Positions 15,802 through 25,200 of a DNA stretch of 64,000 nt are shown here, one piece after another. The notes under the pieces were generated by a model. It did no database searches. It was not told where the DNA came from and saw only the letters and a list, made by a program, of their open reading frames with translations. The DNA comes from Clostridia bacterium (lineage in GTDB: Bacteria > Bacillota > Clostridia > Oscillospirales > Acutalibacteraceae), in assembly GCA_017623575.1 (NCBI GenBank), contig JAGAOS010000003.1:1-64000 (forward strand), written 5' to 3'. Numbering within the stretch: the stretch's first letter is position 1; the number at the start of each line of letters is the position of its first letter. The position numbers and the translations under genes are program-made.

Positions 15802-18800
15802 ATGTTTAAAAAATTACTTGCAATTATTCTTTCAATTCTTATGATAATCTCAACCCTTACCGGTAGTGCTTTTGCAATTGGCGATGATGTTGACATTCCT
15901 ATTATGGATGATGACGAAGAAGTTATTGAGCCTGAAATTCCAAGCAATGTAGATAGCTTTGAGCATCTTTCAGCTGGTAGTATAAAGGTTGATATTACAA
16001 ATTCTACCGAGCTTTTTAAAAAGAGCGGAGATGCTTATAATCCTTTCCCAACAGGTCCCGCTCCAAGCGGTGATAAATGGGGTATGTTTACAAATTTCGC
16101 TTATCCCACCCATAAATTAGTGGATGGCGAATATGTAGCCATTGAACCCTTGGTAACAAAGGGTGCCTACTGCGGTGATAATGCCTTCCCCATAAAGGCA
16201 ATTAAAGGCAATTATAATCATACTTATTATACCGATTATAATACCGACCCATCCCTTCTTTCTACCGTTACTGTAACCCCTCATTCGGGCGAAACTATGA
16301 TTGGTATGGGTCAGATGTACCGCACCGGTATTAAGGCATTGGAAAATCTTAAAGCCTACACCGATTACGAGCTTTCAATATGGGCGTATCAGGCTAACCC
16401 CTGCGGTTTTATAAAATCCTTGGTTGTTGCCGATAATTATGACGGTATTCAAACCAACGGACTTATTGCCTTTGCGGATAATTGCACCGTACTTGGCGCC
16501 ACCAATTACAACTCTGATGCTGTTGTTTATGGAGAGTGGACTAAACTAACCGTAAGCTTCTCCACAACCGATAAAACAACCGCATACCTGCACATTTCTC
16601 AAAACGGTCTTGGCACAAACGGTGATAAAGGAATGATTTTCTTGGATGACCTTTTAATAGAAGAAAGCGAAAACAACATAATAACAGGTAAAGAGCTTAT
16701 TGAAAATAATCTTGTAACCACACAGGGTACTGTTATAGCATCGGGCAATTCCGCAGTTTTAGAATATTCTGCCGCAGGCTTAGAATTTACCGCTAACTGT
16801 GAAGGCTCGGTTAAAATGGGCGTTACCGCTAATGTTTATAATACCAATTGGGATTTAAGACTTGCCGTTCATATTAACGGTGAAAGACAAGAGGATATTG
16901 TTTTAACCTCTACCACAACCGAGGTTGTTTTGGCTTACGGTTTAGATAAAGGTAATTATACCTTTAAAATAGAGAAAATGGGCGAGGGACAAATAGGCAA
17001 GATTTTAATTAACAACATTTCTATAATAGGTGAAATGAAAACTCCCCCCGCTAAAAAGGAAATTTATATTGATTTCTACGGCGACAGTATCACCGCGGGT
17101 TGGGGTACCACCCATTATACAGGCACTCCAACTAACCCCTATCAGTATATGGACGGTTCGGTTACCTATGCCGCCGTTGCTTCAAAGCTTCTTGACGCAA
17201 ACTTCAGCGCCTTTGGTTATTCGGGTTGGGGTGTTACAGTAACAGGCGCTAATGACGGTACGGGAACAAGAACTATGACCACCATTTATCCCGAACTTCC
17301 CAAAAACACCAATGCCGATTATGTTGTAGTAAACCTTGGCACAAATGATGCAAGCAAATATGTTGCCGCAGGACTTACCGAGCAGCAGGTTAAGGATGCC
17401 TATGTTGCATATGCAAAGACTATCCGCGCCGATTACGGTAAGGACACCCCCATTATTTTTGCATACGGTATGATGACCGATGCGGCAAACGAATTTATTT
17501 TTAACACTGTTGATACCCTTAAAGCAGAGGGCGATACTAAAATTTACAGTGTTGAGCTTCCCAAGGGTACAAGCGGTGGTGCAGGTCACCCCAATATCGC
17601 TGAGCATGCCGCTGCCGCAGAGGTGCTTGCCGAGTTCATTAAAAATATTTCTCAAACTCTGGCAGGAGATATTAATAATGATGGTGCAACCGACCTTAAA
17701 GACCTTGTTATCCTTGCGCAGTTTGCTGCAGGCTGGGAGGGTCTGGAGGTTAATAATGAGCTTGCCGATGTAAACGGTGACGGCAAGGTTGACCTTACCG
17801 ATGTTAACACCCTTGCACAGTATCTTGCAGGCTGGGAGGATATTCAGGTAAGCGGTGACGTTTATGAAGAGTATAATACAGTATACCATCCTCTTACCGA
17901 GATTGAGGACAAACTTAAGCTTAACAGCCGAGCCGTCTTTGACGGTGATGTGCTCAGAATGGAATGGAGTGCGTCAGGCTTTACCGTTCAGGGTCAGTTC
18001 GAAGGCGATTTTGTTCTTAACGATGTTGTAGTTACAAGAGAAATTCTTCTTTACGCAGTTTTGGATAATGATTATGATAATCCCGTTAAGGCTCGTACAA
18101 CAGGTGGAAATATCACCATTTTAAATAATATTAAGGCAGGTTTCCACACTGTTCAGATTATTAAAGCTACCGAAGCCTCTGCAGGTCAAATGACCGTAGG
18201 CGGCATCACCTATAATGGCGCAATCTTTAATGCTCCAGCCGAAAAGGAGCTTAAAATTCAGATTATAGGCGACTCAATCTCAAGTGCAAGCGGTCTTTAT
18301 ACTACTACCGTAGAGCCTGATGCACTTCTAAGAAACGATATTACAAAGGGCTATGCCTACAAGGTTGCAAAGCACTACGGCGCAGATTTATCTATGGTTT
18401 CTGTTTCGGGCGGAACAGTATGTACAAACACTCCATCTATGCAGGATTATTACAAAAAAGCCTTTTTCAGCAAGGATGGCACTTATGACTTTGCTACCGA
18501 AACCGAGCCTGATTTAGTAATTGTTGCTCTTGGCACCAATGATACCCCTACCTATAACACCAACAATGTACCCAATGACAATGTAGATGTATTAAAGCAG
18601 GGCATAAAAAATATGCTTACTTTGGTAAGGGAGAAAAATCCCAATGCAAAAATCCTTTGGGCATACGGTATGATGGCAACTAATATTGCATCTGTATACA
18701 AAGAAGCGGTTGAGGAGTTTAATGCAACCGACGGCAGCACCTACTACACAATGATTAGCCGAAATGATTGTACAGGCTCAGGCGGACATCCCACCCCCAA

Positions 18801-18864
18801 TGGTCACACCCTTAATGCCCAAGAATTTATTAACTTTATTGATAATTACATTTGGGTAGATTAA
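15802..18864 (+). CDS. secreted double SGNH esterase with internal type I dockerin
   Basis: This is a 1020-residue secreted protein with a signal peptide (residues 1-26, ending SAFA). A beta-sandwich, CBM-like region spans about 50-290. Next comes a first CE2-like unit: a jelly-roll (about 300-415) and an SGNH hydrolase with GDSIT near 428, GTND near 515 and the catalytic His in GHPN near 593. A type I dockerin follows at about 622-685, with duplicated Ca-binding loops DINNDGATDLKD and DVNGDGKVDLTD. A second CE2-like unit (about 695-1020) has GDSIS near 822, GTND near 910 and GGHPTPNGH near 994. The protein probably deacetylates plant polysaccharides while docked to a cohesin scaffold. An internal dockerin between two catalytic modules is unusual, since dockerins are mostly terminal. 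Whether the esterase activity is on xylan is inferred. Confidence 0.85.
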   Translation: MFKKLLAIILSILMIISTLTGSAFAIGDDVDIPIMDDDEEVIEPEIPSNVDSFEHLSAGSIKVDITNSTELFKKSGDAYNPFPTGPAPSGDKWGMFTNFAYPTHKLVDGEYVAIEPLVTKGAYCGDNAFPIKAIKGNYNHTYYTDYNTDPSLLSTVTVTPHSGETMIGMGQMYRTGIKALENLKAYTDYELSIWAYQANPCGFIKSLVVADNYDGIQTNGLIAFADNCTVLGATNYNSDAVVYGEWTKLTVSFSTTDKTTAYLHISQNGLGTNGDKGMIFLDDLLIEESENNIITGKELIENNLVTTQGTVIASGNSAVLEYSAAGLEFTANCEGSVKMGVTANVYNTNWDLRLAVHINGERQEDIVLTSTTTEVVLAYGLDKGNYTFKIEKMGEGQIGKILINNISIIGEMKTPPAKKEIYIDFYGDSITAGWGTTHYTGTPTNPYQYMDGSVTYAAVASKLLDANFSAFGYSGWGVTVTGANDGTGTRTMTTIYPELPKNTNADYVVVNLGTNDASKYVAAGLTEQQVKDAYVAYAKTIRADYGKDTPIIFAYGMMTDAANEFIFNTVDTLKAEGDTKIYSVELPKGTSGGAGHPNIAEHAAAAEVLAEFIKNISQTLAGDINNDGATDLKDLVILAQFAAGWEGLEVNNELADVNGDGKVDLTDVNTLAQYLAGWEDIQVSGDVYEEYNTVYHPLTEIEDKLKLNSRAVFDGDVLRMEWSASGFTVQGQFEGDFVLNDVVVTREILLYAVLDNDYDNPVKARTTGGNITILNNIKAGFHTVQIIKATEASAGQMTVGGITYNGAIFNAPAEKELKIQIIGDSISSASGLYTTTVEPDALLRNDITKGYAYKVAKHYGADLSMVSVSGGTVCTNTPSMQDYYKKAFFSKDGTYDFATETEPDLVIVALGTNDTPTYNTNNVPNDNVDVLKQGIKNMLTLVREKNPNAKILWAYGMMATNIASVYKEAVEEFNATDGSTYYTMISRNDCTGSGGHPTPNGHTLNAQEFINFIDNYIWVD

Positions 18865-18941
18865 TTACACAAAAAAGCAAAAATCCTTAAAACTTTAAAG
18901 GGGCTGTAAAAAAACAGCCGTGCGATAAATTGTGGTTTGAA

Positions 18942-19075
18942 GTAGGGGCGAGCATTGCTCGCCCGCATAAATAGCACAAACCTTTTTCGGGCGATTAATA
19001 ATCGCCCCTACGGTGAATTTATAAATTTGTGCGGTAAACATTAATTTATCTGTCTAATATATTTATAAACATAAA
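18942..19075 (+). repeat. mosaic dispersed repeat, copy 2
   Basis: A 70-base unit at 18942-19011 has GTAGGGGCGA...TCGCCCCTAC ends. It is followed by about 65 bases shared with the copy at 54573-54706, including ATTTATCTGTCTAATATA. A GATAAATTGTGGTTT remnant of the longer block lies just upstream, so the middle block appears deleted in this copy. Confidence 0.75.
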
Positions 19076-19122
19076 AATCTGCAACGAAAGGGCTTTTCTA
19101 TCCTTTTATTGCAGATTTTTAT
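19073..19122 (-). terminator. terminator of the amidase transcript
   Basis: AAAAATCTGCAACGAAAGG pairs imperfectly with CCTTTTATTGCAGATTTTT. On the minus strand it ends in a T tract, 37 bases after the amidase stop. It can also act rightward. Confidence 0.65.
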
Positions 19123-19158
19123 TTTTATTATTTTAAAAGTTTTATTGTATACCGAAAT

Positions 19159-22100
19159 TTACCCTATACTAAGAAAATAATCAACAATGCCTTTTGTAAT
19201 TGCATCAGCGCATTTGGCGTTCCAGGTATCACTTTTCATATTTCCAAAATCGGTGCTGTTGCTCATAAATCCGTTTTCTGTAAGCACAACAGGGCAATTG
19301 GAAATTCGCGACATATAAAACACATGCCACCCAGTTTTGGTGCTTTGGTAGGTTCCCGCCGATGAGGTAGCACTTTTAATTTTATCGGCAACTACCTTTG
19401 TATATGGGTTAAAGTAATGAGCGCTGAAGCCGTTTGCTTTGGCACTGTTCGCCGCATTTCTATGCACCGAAACGGCAAGGTCGGGGTTGGCATTCCGCAC
19501 CTTTAAGATTCGCTCATCTGAGGATAAGGATACATCTGTCGTGCGGGTCATAATTACGGTTGCGCCCAAGGATTTTAGTCTGTCCTCCAGCATTTCAGCA
19601 AGAAGCAGACTTCGGTTAGCCTCGGTAAGGTTTTTGTTGGAAACATTACCCACCGCACCGGGGTCACTTCCACCGTGACCGGGGTCAATTACAATTTCAA
19701 TTCCTTCTAATCTGCCACCGTATTTATTGTTTGCGGGTGTTGCCTTTTTAGGATTAAGAAATTTAAAAACCAAATCCCCCGAACTGTTATAATCGGCAGT
19801 CCAGCCGTAAAAGGCGCCTGTCTTTTTAAGATAAAGCCTTAAGGTATAATCAGCAGTGTTTTTAATAATCTGTGCGCGGCTGAAAACAGGGCTGTTTTCA
19901 ATACCCTCTAAGGTGCCGTCAAAGGCAGATGAATAACAGAAGGTTATATCAATATAATTAAAGGTTGCCGCCGTAATGGTACCGCGGTTGCTACCCGTTT
20001 TAGCATGGTATTTTTGGGGTGAAAGCTCTAATTTAAAGGGCGCCTTCCAATCGGTTTTAAGGGTTAAAACTGTATGACTTCCGTCAGTTACAAGCGTTTT
20101 AACCTCTAGTTTATTTTTTTCGGGCAGACTGCCACGCTGGGTACGGATATTAGCAACACCCTTGCTTGTGGTATACACCCTTTTACCGTATTGAAGCAGG
20201 CGGTAGGTGTTACCCGATGATGAATCGTAAATGGTATTCTCTGAGCAATAATCCAGCGTACCTTTTGGCAGATAACTGTTATAGGGCTGTGAAAGGTCAT
20301 TTATCACATCGCCGTCAAAGGTTTCAATCTGGTATTTTACAACCTCTGCAATAAGCTTATTACCCACCGAAATATAACCGCCCGAATTAGTTTCTCCATC
20401 TGAAACTACCGTAGATGAGCTTGGCTCCTCGGGCTTTTTCTTAACAGTGATTTTGCCGCCGTAAAAGCTTTCTGTAACACCACTGTGGGTGCCTGTAAAC
20501 TTTATTTTACCAAGAGAAACATTCTCATCTGTAGCGGGTGGCAAGGTAATTACACCCTGATATGTTGCAAAATCCGAATAAGCTTGCTCCTCGGTCATTT
20601 GCAGGGTGGTTGTTATATCACCAAGCTTTGCCGTTACGGTGCTGTTCATTCGGGCAACTGCCGTAACCATTATACCCGAACCGCCGTCACATTTAAGGGG
20701 AGAATCGAGGGTGTAGCCTTTAATAACAACATATCGGTAGGTAATTTTAAAGGTTTTTGTGGTGCCTTTATGTTCAAAGGTGATTTTGTTTTCACCAACC
20801 TTTAAATCCAACTGTAAAGAAAAATATCCGTCGGCGGTGCGCTCGGCCTCCTTGCCGTTTAAAAGCAGAGGAAAGTTGGGGTCGGATGCACCAATTATTG
20901 CAACAGAATTTTCATATGTTAAAAAATCACTTTTTGAGGGTGAGGTTATAGAAAGCTCACGCATAATATAATCCTCATCCACACCGCCCGTAAGATATTT
21001 ATAAACAAGCTCACTACTGCCTGTGGTATTCGCTTTAAGGGCAGAATAACTGTTAAAGCAGAAAACATAGCGGTTAATATCGTTTAAAATTTTAAGCTGA
21101 CGACCAAGCTGATCGGGATTATTCCAATTGCCCTCACCCTTAAGGGCGGCATCGCTTGAAAGAATAAAGCCTATATCACAGGTGGGTGGAGTATTTTCAC
21201 TCCACCAGCTTACAAGCTTTTCAAAGGGTAGTGAGGTGGATTTTGTAGTTGTATCTGCCTTTACAAAGGTAATATCAAAAAAGCCTTTTTCCATCCACAA
21301 AAGAACATCGGCATTTTTATCCCTTAAAAGCTGTGTTTCGGCAGTGGCATCAATACCATTTTCATTAACATCCTTTGTGGCATATACTGCGTCGGTAACA
21401 AGACCCAAAAGCTTTGAGGGTGCCGCGCCTCGGCACTCATTTGAAAGGGTATTTACAACCGATGTTAAAAGATTTTGTCTGTAATTTTTAAAGCCCGAAA
21501 GGGTTCCGGTTGCAACATAGCTTTTAAAATCGTTATCGTCGCCCTCATATTCCAAACCGCTTAGCATTATGCCATCAATACCGTTAAATTCAGCTACATT
21601 CCTTAGCTTTTGGGTGGCATATTTTAACCCCTCTGCGGCGGTGAGGTCATCCCCCGCAAGGTCAGATATATTCAAAACTCCAAACACCGCAAGCGCCCTT
21701 TGCTTTGCGGCGGTGGAAAGCAACGAAAGGGCGGCTTTGCCCTCCACACTGTCGGTTAAAACGCCACTGCCCGAATTAAGGGGAACAAAAATGGTGGTAA
21801 AGCCATTTTCACTTATTTCATTGGTAAGGTTCAAAAGCTCGGACTCGGTGGCAGAAAGGGAGAAATCCTCACCGGGAACAACCGTCGCCGCAAAAAGCTT
21901 TGAGGGTCGCTCAGGCTTTACTGCGGGCTCACCCGATGAAGTTGAAGCTGTATTGGTTGAGGTGGTATCTGAAAGGGTAAGCGAGGAAAGCTCGGTAAGA
22001 TTTTGGTGCTTGGAATTTACCCCGCCAAACCATTCAGCAGGGTTTATAACATCAAAATAAAAAAGCAAAAATCCCGCTGCCACAACCAAAAGTATTGTTA

Positions 22101-22275
22101 AAACAGATAAAACTATTCTTAGCCTGCGGGTAAAGCTTGGACCATGTTTTTTGCTTTTTTGTCCTTTTTCCTTTTTCTCCAATCGCTTTATGTAGCTATC
22201 AATTATTTCGCTTTGGGTAGGAGTTTTTTGTTCGCTATCCCTTTTTTTCAACTTACTCTCTCCTGTAAAAATCAT
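19159..22275 (-). CDS. membrane-anchored N-acetylmuramoyl-L-alanine amidase, multidomain
   Basis: This 1038-residue protein is anchored by one membrane segment (about 52-74) after a charged cytosolic tail. A Ser/Thr-rich linker leads to a glycosidase-like TIM-barrel region (about 125-430) with FNGIDGIMLSGLEYEG. Beta-rich, Ig-like segments follow (about 450-850). The C-terminal Amidase_3 domain (about 853-1038) has the zinc motif IDPGHGGSDPGAVG, SVHRNA, and the catalytic VVLTENGFMSN. It should cleave the amide between MurNAc and the stem peptide in the wall. It overlaps the upstream GHL10-like lipoprotein gene by 4 bases, so the two probably act together in wall remodelling. A sporulation or cell-separation role is possible but not shown. 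Confidence 0.85.
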   Translation of the reverse strand: MIFTGESKLKKRDSEQKTPTQSEIIDSYIKRLEKKEKGQKSKKHGPSFTRRLRIVLSVLTILLVVAAGFLLFYFDVINPAEWFGGVNSKHQNLTELSSLTLSDTTSTNTASTSSGEPAVKPERPSKLFAATVVPGEDFSLSATESELLNLTNEISENGFTTIFVPLNSGSGVLTDSVEGKAALSLLSTAAKQRALAVFGVLNISDLAGDDLTAAEGLKYATQKLRNVAEFNGIDGIMLSGLEYEGDDNDFKSYVATGTLSGFKNYRQNLLTSVVNTLSNECRGAAPSKLLGLVTDAVYATKDVNENGIDATAETQLLRDKNADVLLWMEKGFFDITFVKADTTTKSTSLPFEKLVSWWSENTPPTCDIGFILSSDAALKGEGNWNNPDQLGRQLKILNDINRYVFCFNSYSALKANTTGSSELVYKYLTGGVDEDYIMRELSITSPSKSDFLTYENSVAIIGASDPNFPLLLNGKEAERTADGYFSLQLDLKVGENKITFEHKGTTKTFKITYRYVVIKGYTLDSPLKCDGGSGIMVTAVARMNSTVTAKLGDITTTLQMTEEQAYSDFATYQGVITLPPATDENVSLGKIKFTGTHSGVTESFYGGKITVKKKPEEPSSSTVVSDGETNSGGYISVGNKLIAEVVKYQIETFDGDVINDLSQPYNSYLPKGTLDYCSENTIYDSSSGNTYRLLQYGKRVYTTSKGVANIRTQRGSLPEKNKLEVKTLVTDGSHTVLTLKTDWKAPFKLELSPQKYHAKTGSNRGTITAATFNYIDITFCYSSAFDGTLEGIENSPVFSRAQIIKNTADYTLRLYLKKTGAFYGWTADYNSSGDLVFKFLNPKKATPANNKYGGRLEGIEIVIDPGHGGSDPGAVGNVSNKNLTEANRSLLLAEMLEDRLKSLGATVIMTRTTDVSLSSDERILKVRNANPDLAVSVHRNAANSAKANGFSAHYFNPYTKVVADKIKSATSSAGTYQSTKTGWHVFYMSRISNCPVVLTENGFMSNSTDFGNMKSDTWNAKCADAITKGIVDYFLSIG

Positions 22276-23756
22276 TTAGAATTAATTGCATCAAACATAT
22301 TTTCAATTTGCAAGGCATTGTGCGGATTTTCAGACATACTTGCAGTATATGAAAACACCGCTATACCATTTGCCCCTTTAAGACGCGCATCGGTAACCTG
22401 TCGCGCCATAAGGTCGGCTTCATAATGCCATTCGTCACTATCGTCACAAGCCTCGTCCATACGGTAGGCTCCAAGCCCTATATAAAGCTTTAGATTTTTA
22501 TGCTTTGGCAGGGCTGACCACACATTAAGCAGATACTCATACCGCGATCTTGCCACGGGATGATTATATCCAAAATAAAGCTGAGGTATTATGTAATCTA
22601 CATAACCTTCGCTACGCATCCAAAGGGCAATATCGGCATAAAGAAGATTATAATTATCGTGAGAATTATCCAATGACATATTTCCCGCAGGACTTATACC
22701 AAAAGTAACCCCTCTTTGGTGGCAGAGGTTGTATGCCGCAGAAACCAAGGTGCTTACATTTGCCCTACGCCAATCAGCAAGGGAAAGGGGTATTTCTGCA
22801 GCTTGCTTATATTCTTTGTATTGAACAGAATCAAATTCAGGGGTTATGTTTTCGGGATAAAAATAATCGTCAAAATGGATTCCGTCCACATCATATTTTG
22901 CCAAAATCTCGCGTATTCCGTACAAAACAAGCCTTTGAACATCTGTAGAGGATGGATTGAAATATATACCACCATTATGTACAACCGCTCTATTACTGCC
23001 ATCGGCAAGCCACTTTGCGGCAATATGCCCCTCGGCAAGCTCATTAGGATTTGTTGTAAGATTACTTACCCTATAGGGATTTATCCAAGCGTGAAACTGA
23101 AGTTTGTATTTTTTAGCCGCCCATATCATAATTTTCAGCGGGTCATAACCGGGGTCGCCCCCCGCCTTGCCCGTAAGCTGCATAGCAAAGGGAAAATATT
23201 TTGATGGGTAAAATGCATCTGCATTGGCTCTTACATGGCAAAAAACTGCATTATACCCCTGCATTGCAACCTTTTTCATCATTTCGGAAAATTTTTCCTT
23301 TGCCTGCTCCTCGCTACTGCCCCAAAAAGGAAATTCGTAATATGAAATCCATATACCTTTAAAACTAATATCGTTTTTTTTATCAGGTGAGGATGTGCCA
23401 CCCACAGAACCGCTCATATCAGACGAAGCTGTGCCCGAAGAACTGCCCGAAGCCACTCCGTTTTGAACCGTAAAATTATCCGATGCGGTATTTTGCAATA
23501 ATGAATCCACACTTTGCACAGGAAAAGGCACTTCATTTTTAAGATGGTTTTTATCTGTGGAACTTGTAAAATAAGAGGATGAATTTTCAGTATTTTTATT
23601 GTCGGATGAAAATACATCAGCCGAATCAGACTGTAAAGAAGCCTCCCCTACCGTGTTAGAGGATAAAAAGGTTATATTATCTTTACCACACCCTGCAAGG
23701 GTAAGCAAAGCAAAAATCAAAACAAGAGCTGCCGCTCGTATAACAAAAATTTTCAT
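22272..23756 (-). CDS. GHL10-family glycosidase-like lipoprotein (DUF187)
   Basis: This 494-residue lipoprotein has a signal peptide ending in the lipobox LAGC and a Ser-rich linker of about 110 residues. A TIM-barrel domain of the GHL10/DUF187 (YngK-like) family follows from about 130. Its motifs are GIWISYYEFPFWG, NAVFCHVRANADAFYPS, HAWINPYRVSN, and DGIHFDDYFYP, whose acidic pair is the likely catalytic site. Some relatives cut peptidoglycan stripped of stem peptides. That would fit well with the amidase encoded immediately downstream, which overlaps by 4 bases. I infer a two-step wall hydrolysis unit. Confidence 0.87.
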   Translation of the reverse strand: MKIFVIRAAALVLIFALLTLAGCGKDNITFLSSNTVGEASLQSDSADVFSSDNKNTENSSSYFTSSTDKNHLKNEVPFPVQSVDSLLQNTASDNFTVQNGVASGSSSGTASSDMSGSVGGTSSPDKKNDISFKGIWISYYEFPFWGSSEEQAKEKFSEMMKKVAMQGYNAVFCHVRANADAFYPSKYFPFAMQLTGKAGGDPGYDPLKIMIWAAKKYKLQFHAWINPYRVSNLTTNPNELAEGHIAAKWLADGSNRAVVHNGGIYFNPSSTDVQRLVLYGIREILAKYDVDGIHFDDYFYPENITPEFDSVQYKEYKQAAEIPLSLADWRRANVSTLVSAAYNLCHQRGVTFGISPAGNMSLDNSHDNYNLLYADIALWMRSEGYVDYIIPQLYFGYNHPVARSRYEYLLNVWSALPKHKNLKLYIGLGAYRMDEACDDSDEWHYEADLMARQVTDARLKGANGIAVFSYTASMSENPHNALQIENMFDAINSK

Positions 23757-23886
23757 ATAATATTATTTTACCTCTTTTTACTACTAAAATCAACAGATTT
23801 TATTTACAAAATATTGGAAATAGCAAAATTAAATCTATCTTTAAAAAATATGTTAAAATTAAGGCTAAAATGCATTACAATATATA

Positions 23887-23915
23887 TTGAAATGCAAAAT
23901 AAAATAGGATATAAT
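23887..23915 (+). promoter_or_regulatory. promoter of the trx operon
   Basis: -35 TTGAAA (23887-23892), a 17-base spacer, and -10 TATAAT (23910-23915). The predicted start is about 25 bases before the trxA ATG. Confidence 0.75.
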
Positions 23916-23945
23916 ATTTATATATTAAAAGAAAGGATTTTTAAA

Positions 23946-24254
23946 ATGGCAGTAATAAAAATAAATTCAACCAATTTTGAAGAAATTAAAAAAAGCGAAA
24001 AAAAGGTTCTTTTGGATTTTTATGCAGATTGGTGCGGTCCCTGCAAAATGGTCGCCCCCATTATTGAAGAGATTGCAGAGGAAAATCCGCAGTATGTTGT
24101 AGGCAAAATCGATGTGGATGATTGCCCTGAGCTTGCTATTCAGTTTGGTGTTTCCACCATTCCAAATCTTGTAGTTTTAAAGGATGGCGAGGTTGTAAAC
24201 CAAATAGCAGGCGCCCGACCCAAGCCACAGATTTTAAAAATGCTGGAAGAATAA
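23946..24254 (+). CDS. trxA: thioredoxin
   Basis: This 102-residue thioredoxin has the redox motif WCGPC at Cys30 and Cys33 and the cis-proline loop STIPNL. It reduces protein disulfides in the cytosol, using electrons from the reductase encoded next. I start at the ATG at 23946, preceded by AAAGGA, because the upstream in-frame extension covers the promoter and lacks thioredoxin similarity. It is the first gene of trxA-trxB-nitrilase. Confidence 0.96.
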   Translation: MAVIKINSTNFEEIKKSEKKVLLDFYADWCGPCKMVAPIIEEIAEENPQYVVGKIDVDDCPELAIQFGVSTIPNLVVLKDGEVVNQIAGARPKPQILKMLEE

Positions 24255-24272
24255 TTTTTTGAGGGTGAAAAT

Positions 24273-25193
24273 ATGTCCGTTTACGATATGATAATAATTG
24301 GCGGTGGACCGGCAGGCTATACCGCCGCCCTTTATGCCGCGCGAGCCGGACTCAGCACCCTTTTGCTGGAAAGAATGTCGGCGGGTGGACAGTTAGGACT
24401 TACAGGTACGGTGGACAATTACCCCGGCTTTGATGAGGGAATTGACGGCTTTACGCTTGGTATGAAAATGCAGAACTCTGCCGAGCGTTTTGGCGCCCTT
24501 ACCGAATATGCCGAGGTAACCGCCCTTGAGCTTAACGGCAACATAAAAAAGGTTATAACCGATTACGCCGAATATGAGTGCCGCACCGTTGTTATAGCAA
24601 CAGGCGCCAATCCAAGGGAGCTTGGTATTGCGGGTGAAACCGAATTTATGGGCAAGGGTATTCACTACTGCGCCCACTGTGACGGTCGCTTTTACAAGGA
24701 TAAAACCGTAGCGGTTGTAGGCGGTGGAAACTCAGCGGCGGCAGATGCGCTATATCTATCCCGCCTTGCAAAAAAGGTTTATTTAATTCACAGACGCGAT
24801 ACTTTAAGGGCAACAAAAATATACCACGAACCACTAAAATCCGCCCCGAATATTGAATTTTTATGGGATAGTAAAATAACCGATTTTATAACCGACCAAA
24901 GGGTAAGCGGTGCCGAGGTTCAAAATATTAAAACGGGTGAGGTTTGCAAAATTTCTTTAGACGGAATTTTTGTAAGCATAGGTCGAAAACCTGCCACTGA
25001 ATTTTTAAAAGGCATTATTCCCCTTGATGAAAACGGCTATATTATTTCTGATGAATCCACAAAAGCGGGCATACCCGGAGTTTTTGCAGTGGGTGATGTA
25101 CGCACAAAGGCACTAAGGCAGATTGTTACCGCCGTTTCGGACGGTGCCACCGCAGTACACTATGCCGAGGAATATTTAGCAGAAAGCGAGTAG
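24273..25193 (+). CDS. trxB: thioredoxin-disulfide reductase
   Basis: TrxB is a 306-residue flavoenzyme that passes electrons from NADPH to thioredoxin. The FAD-binding GGGPAG starts near residue 10. The redox-active CAHC lies near 133-136 in HYCAHCDGRF. The NADPH-binding GGGNSAAADA is near 150, and HRRDTLRA supplies the phosphate-binding arginines. The C-terminal FAVGDVRTKALRQIVTA closes the FAD site. The gene lies 18 bases after trxA, which argues that they act as a pair. Confidence 0.96.
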   Translation: MSVYDMIIIGGGPAGYTAALYAARAGLSTLLLERMSAGGQLGLTGTVDNYPGFDEGIDGFTLGMKMQNSAERFGALTEYAEVTALELNGNIKKVITDYAEYECRTVVIATGANPRELGIAGETEFMGKGIHYCAHCDGRFYKDKTVAVVGGGNSAAADALYLSRLAKKVYLIHRRDTLRATKIYHEPLKSAPNIEFLWDSKITDFITDQRVSGAEVQNIKTGEVCKISLDGIFVSIGRKPATEFLKGIIPLDENGYIISDESTKAGIPGVFAVGDVRTKALRQIVTAVSDGATAVHYAEEYLAESE

Positions 25194-25200
25194 GCAAAAA

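Noticed and set aside
23757..23790. TTGATT-N17-TAAAAT promoter for the GHL10 lipoprotein gene
   Set aside because: The -10 would end only 4 bases before the ATG, so the transcript would start inside the gene. The AGAGG there is better explained as the ribosome-binding site.
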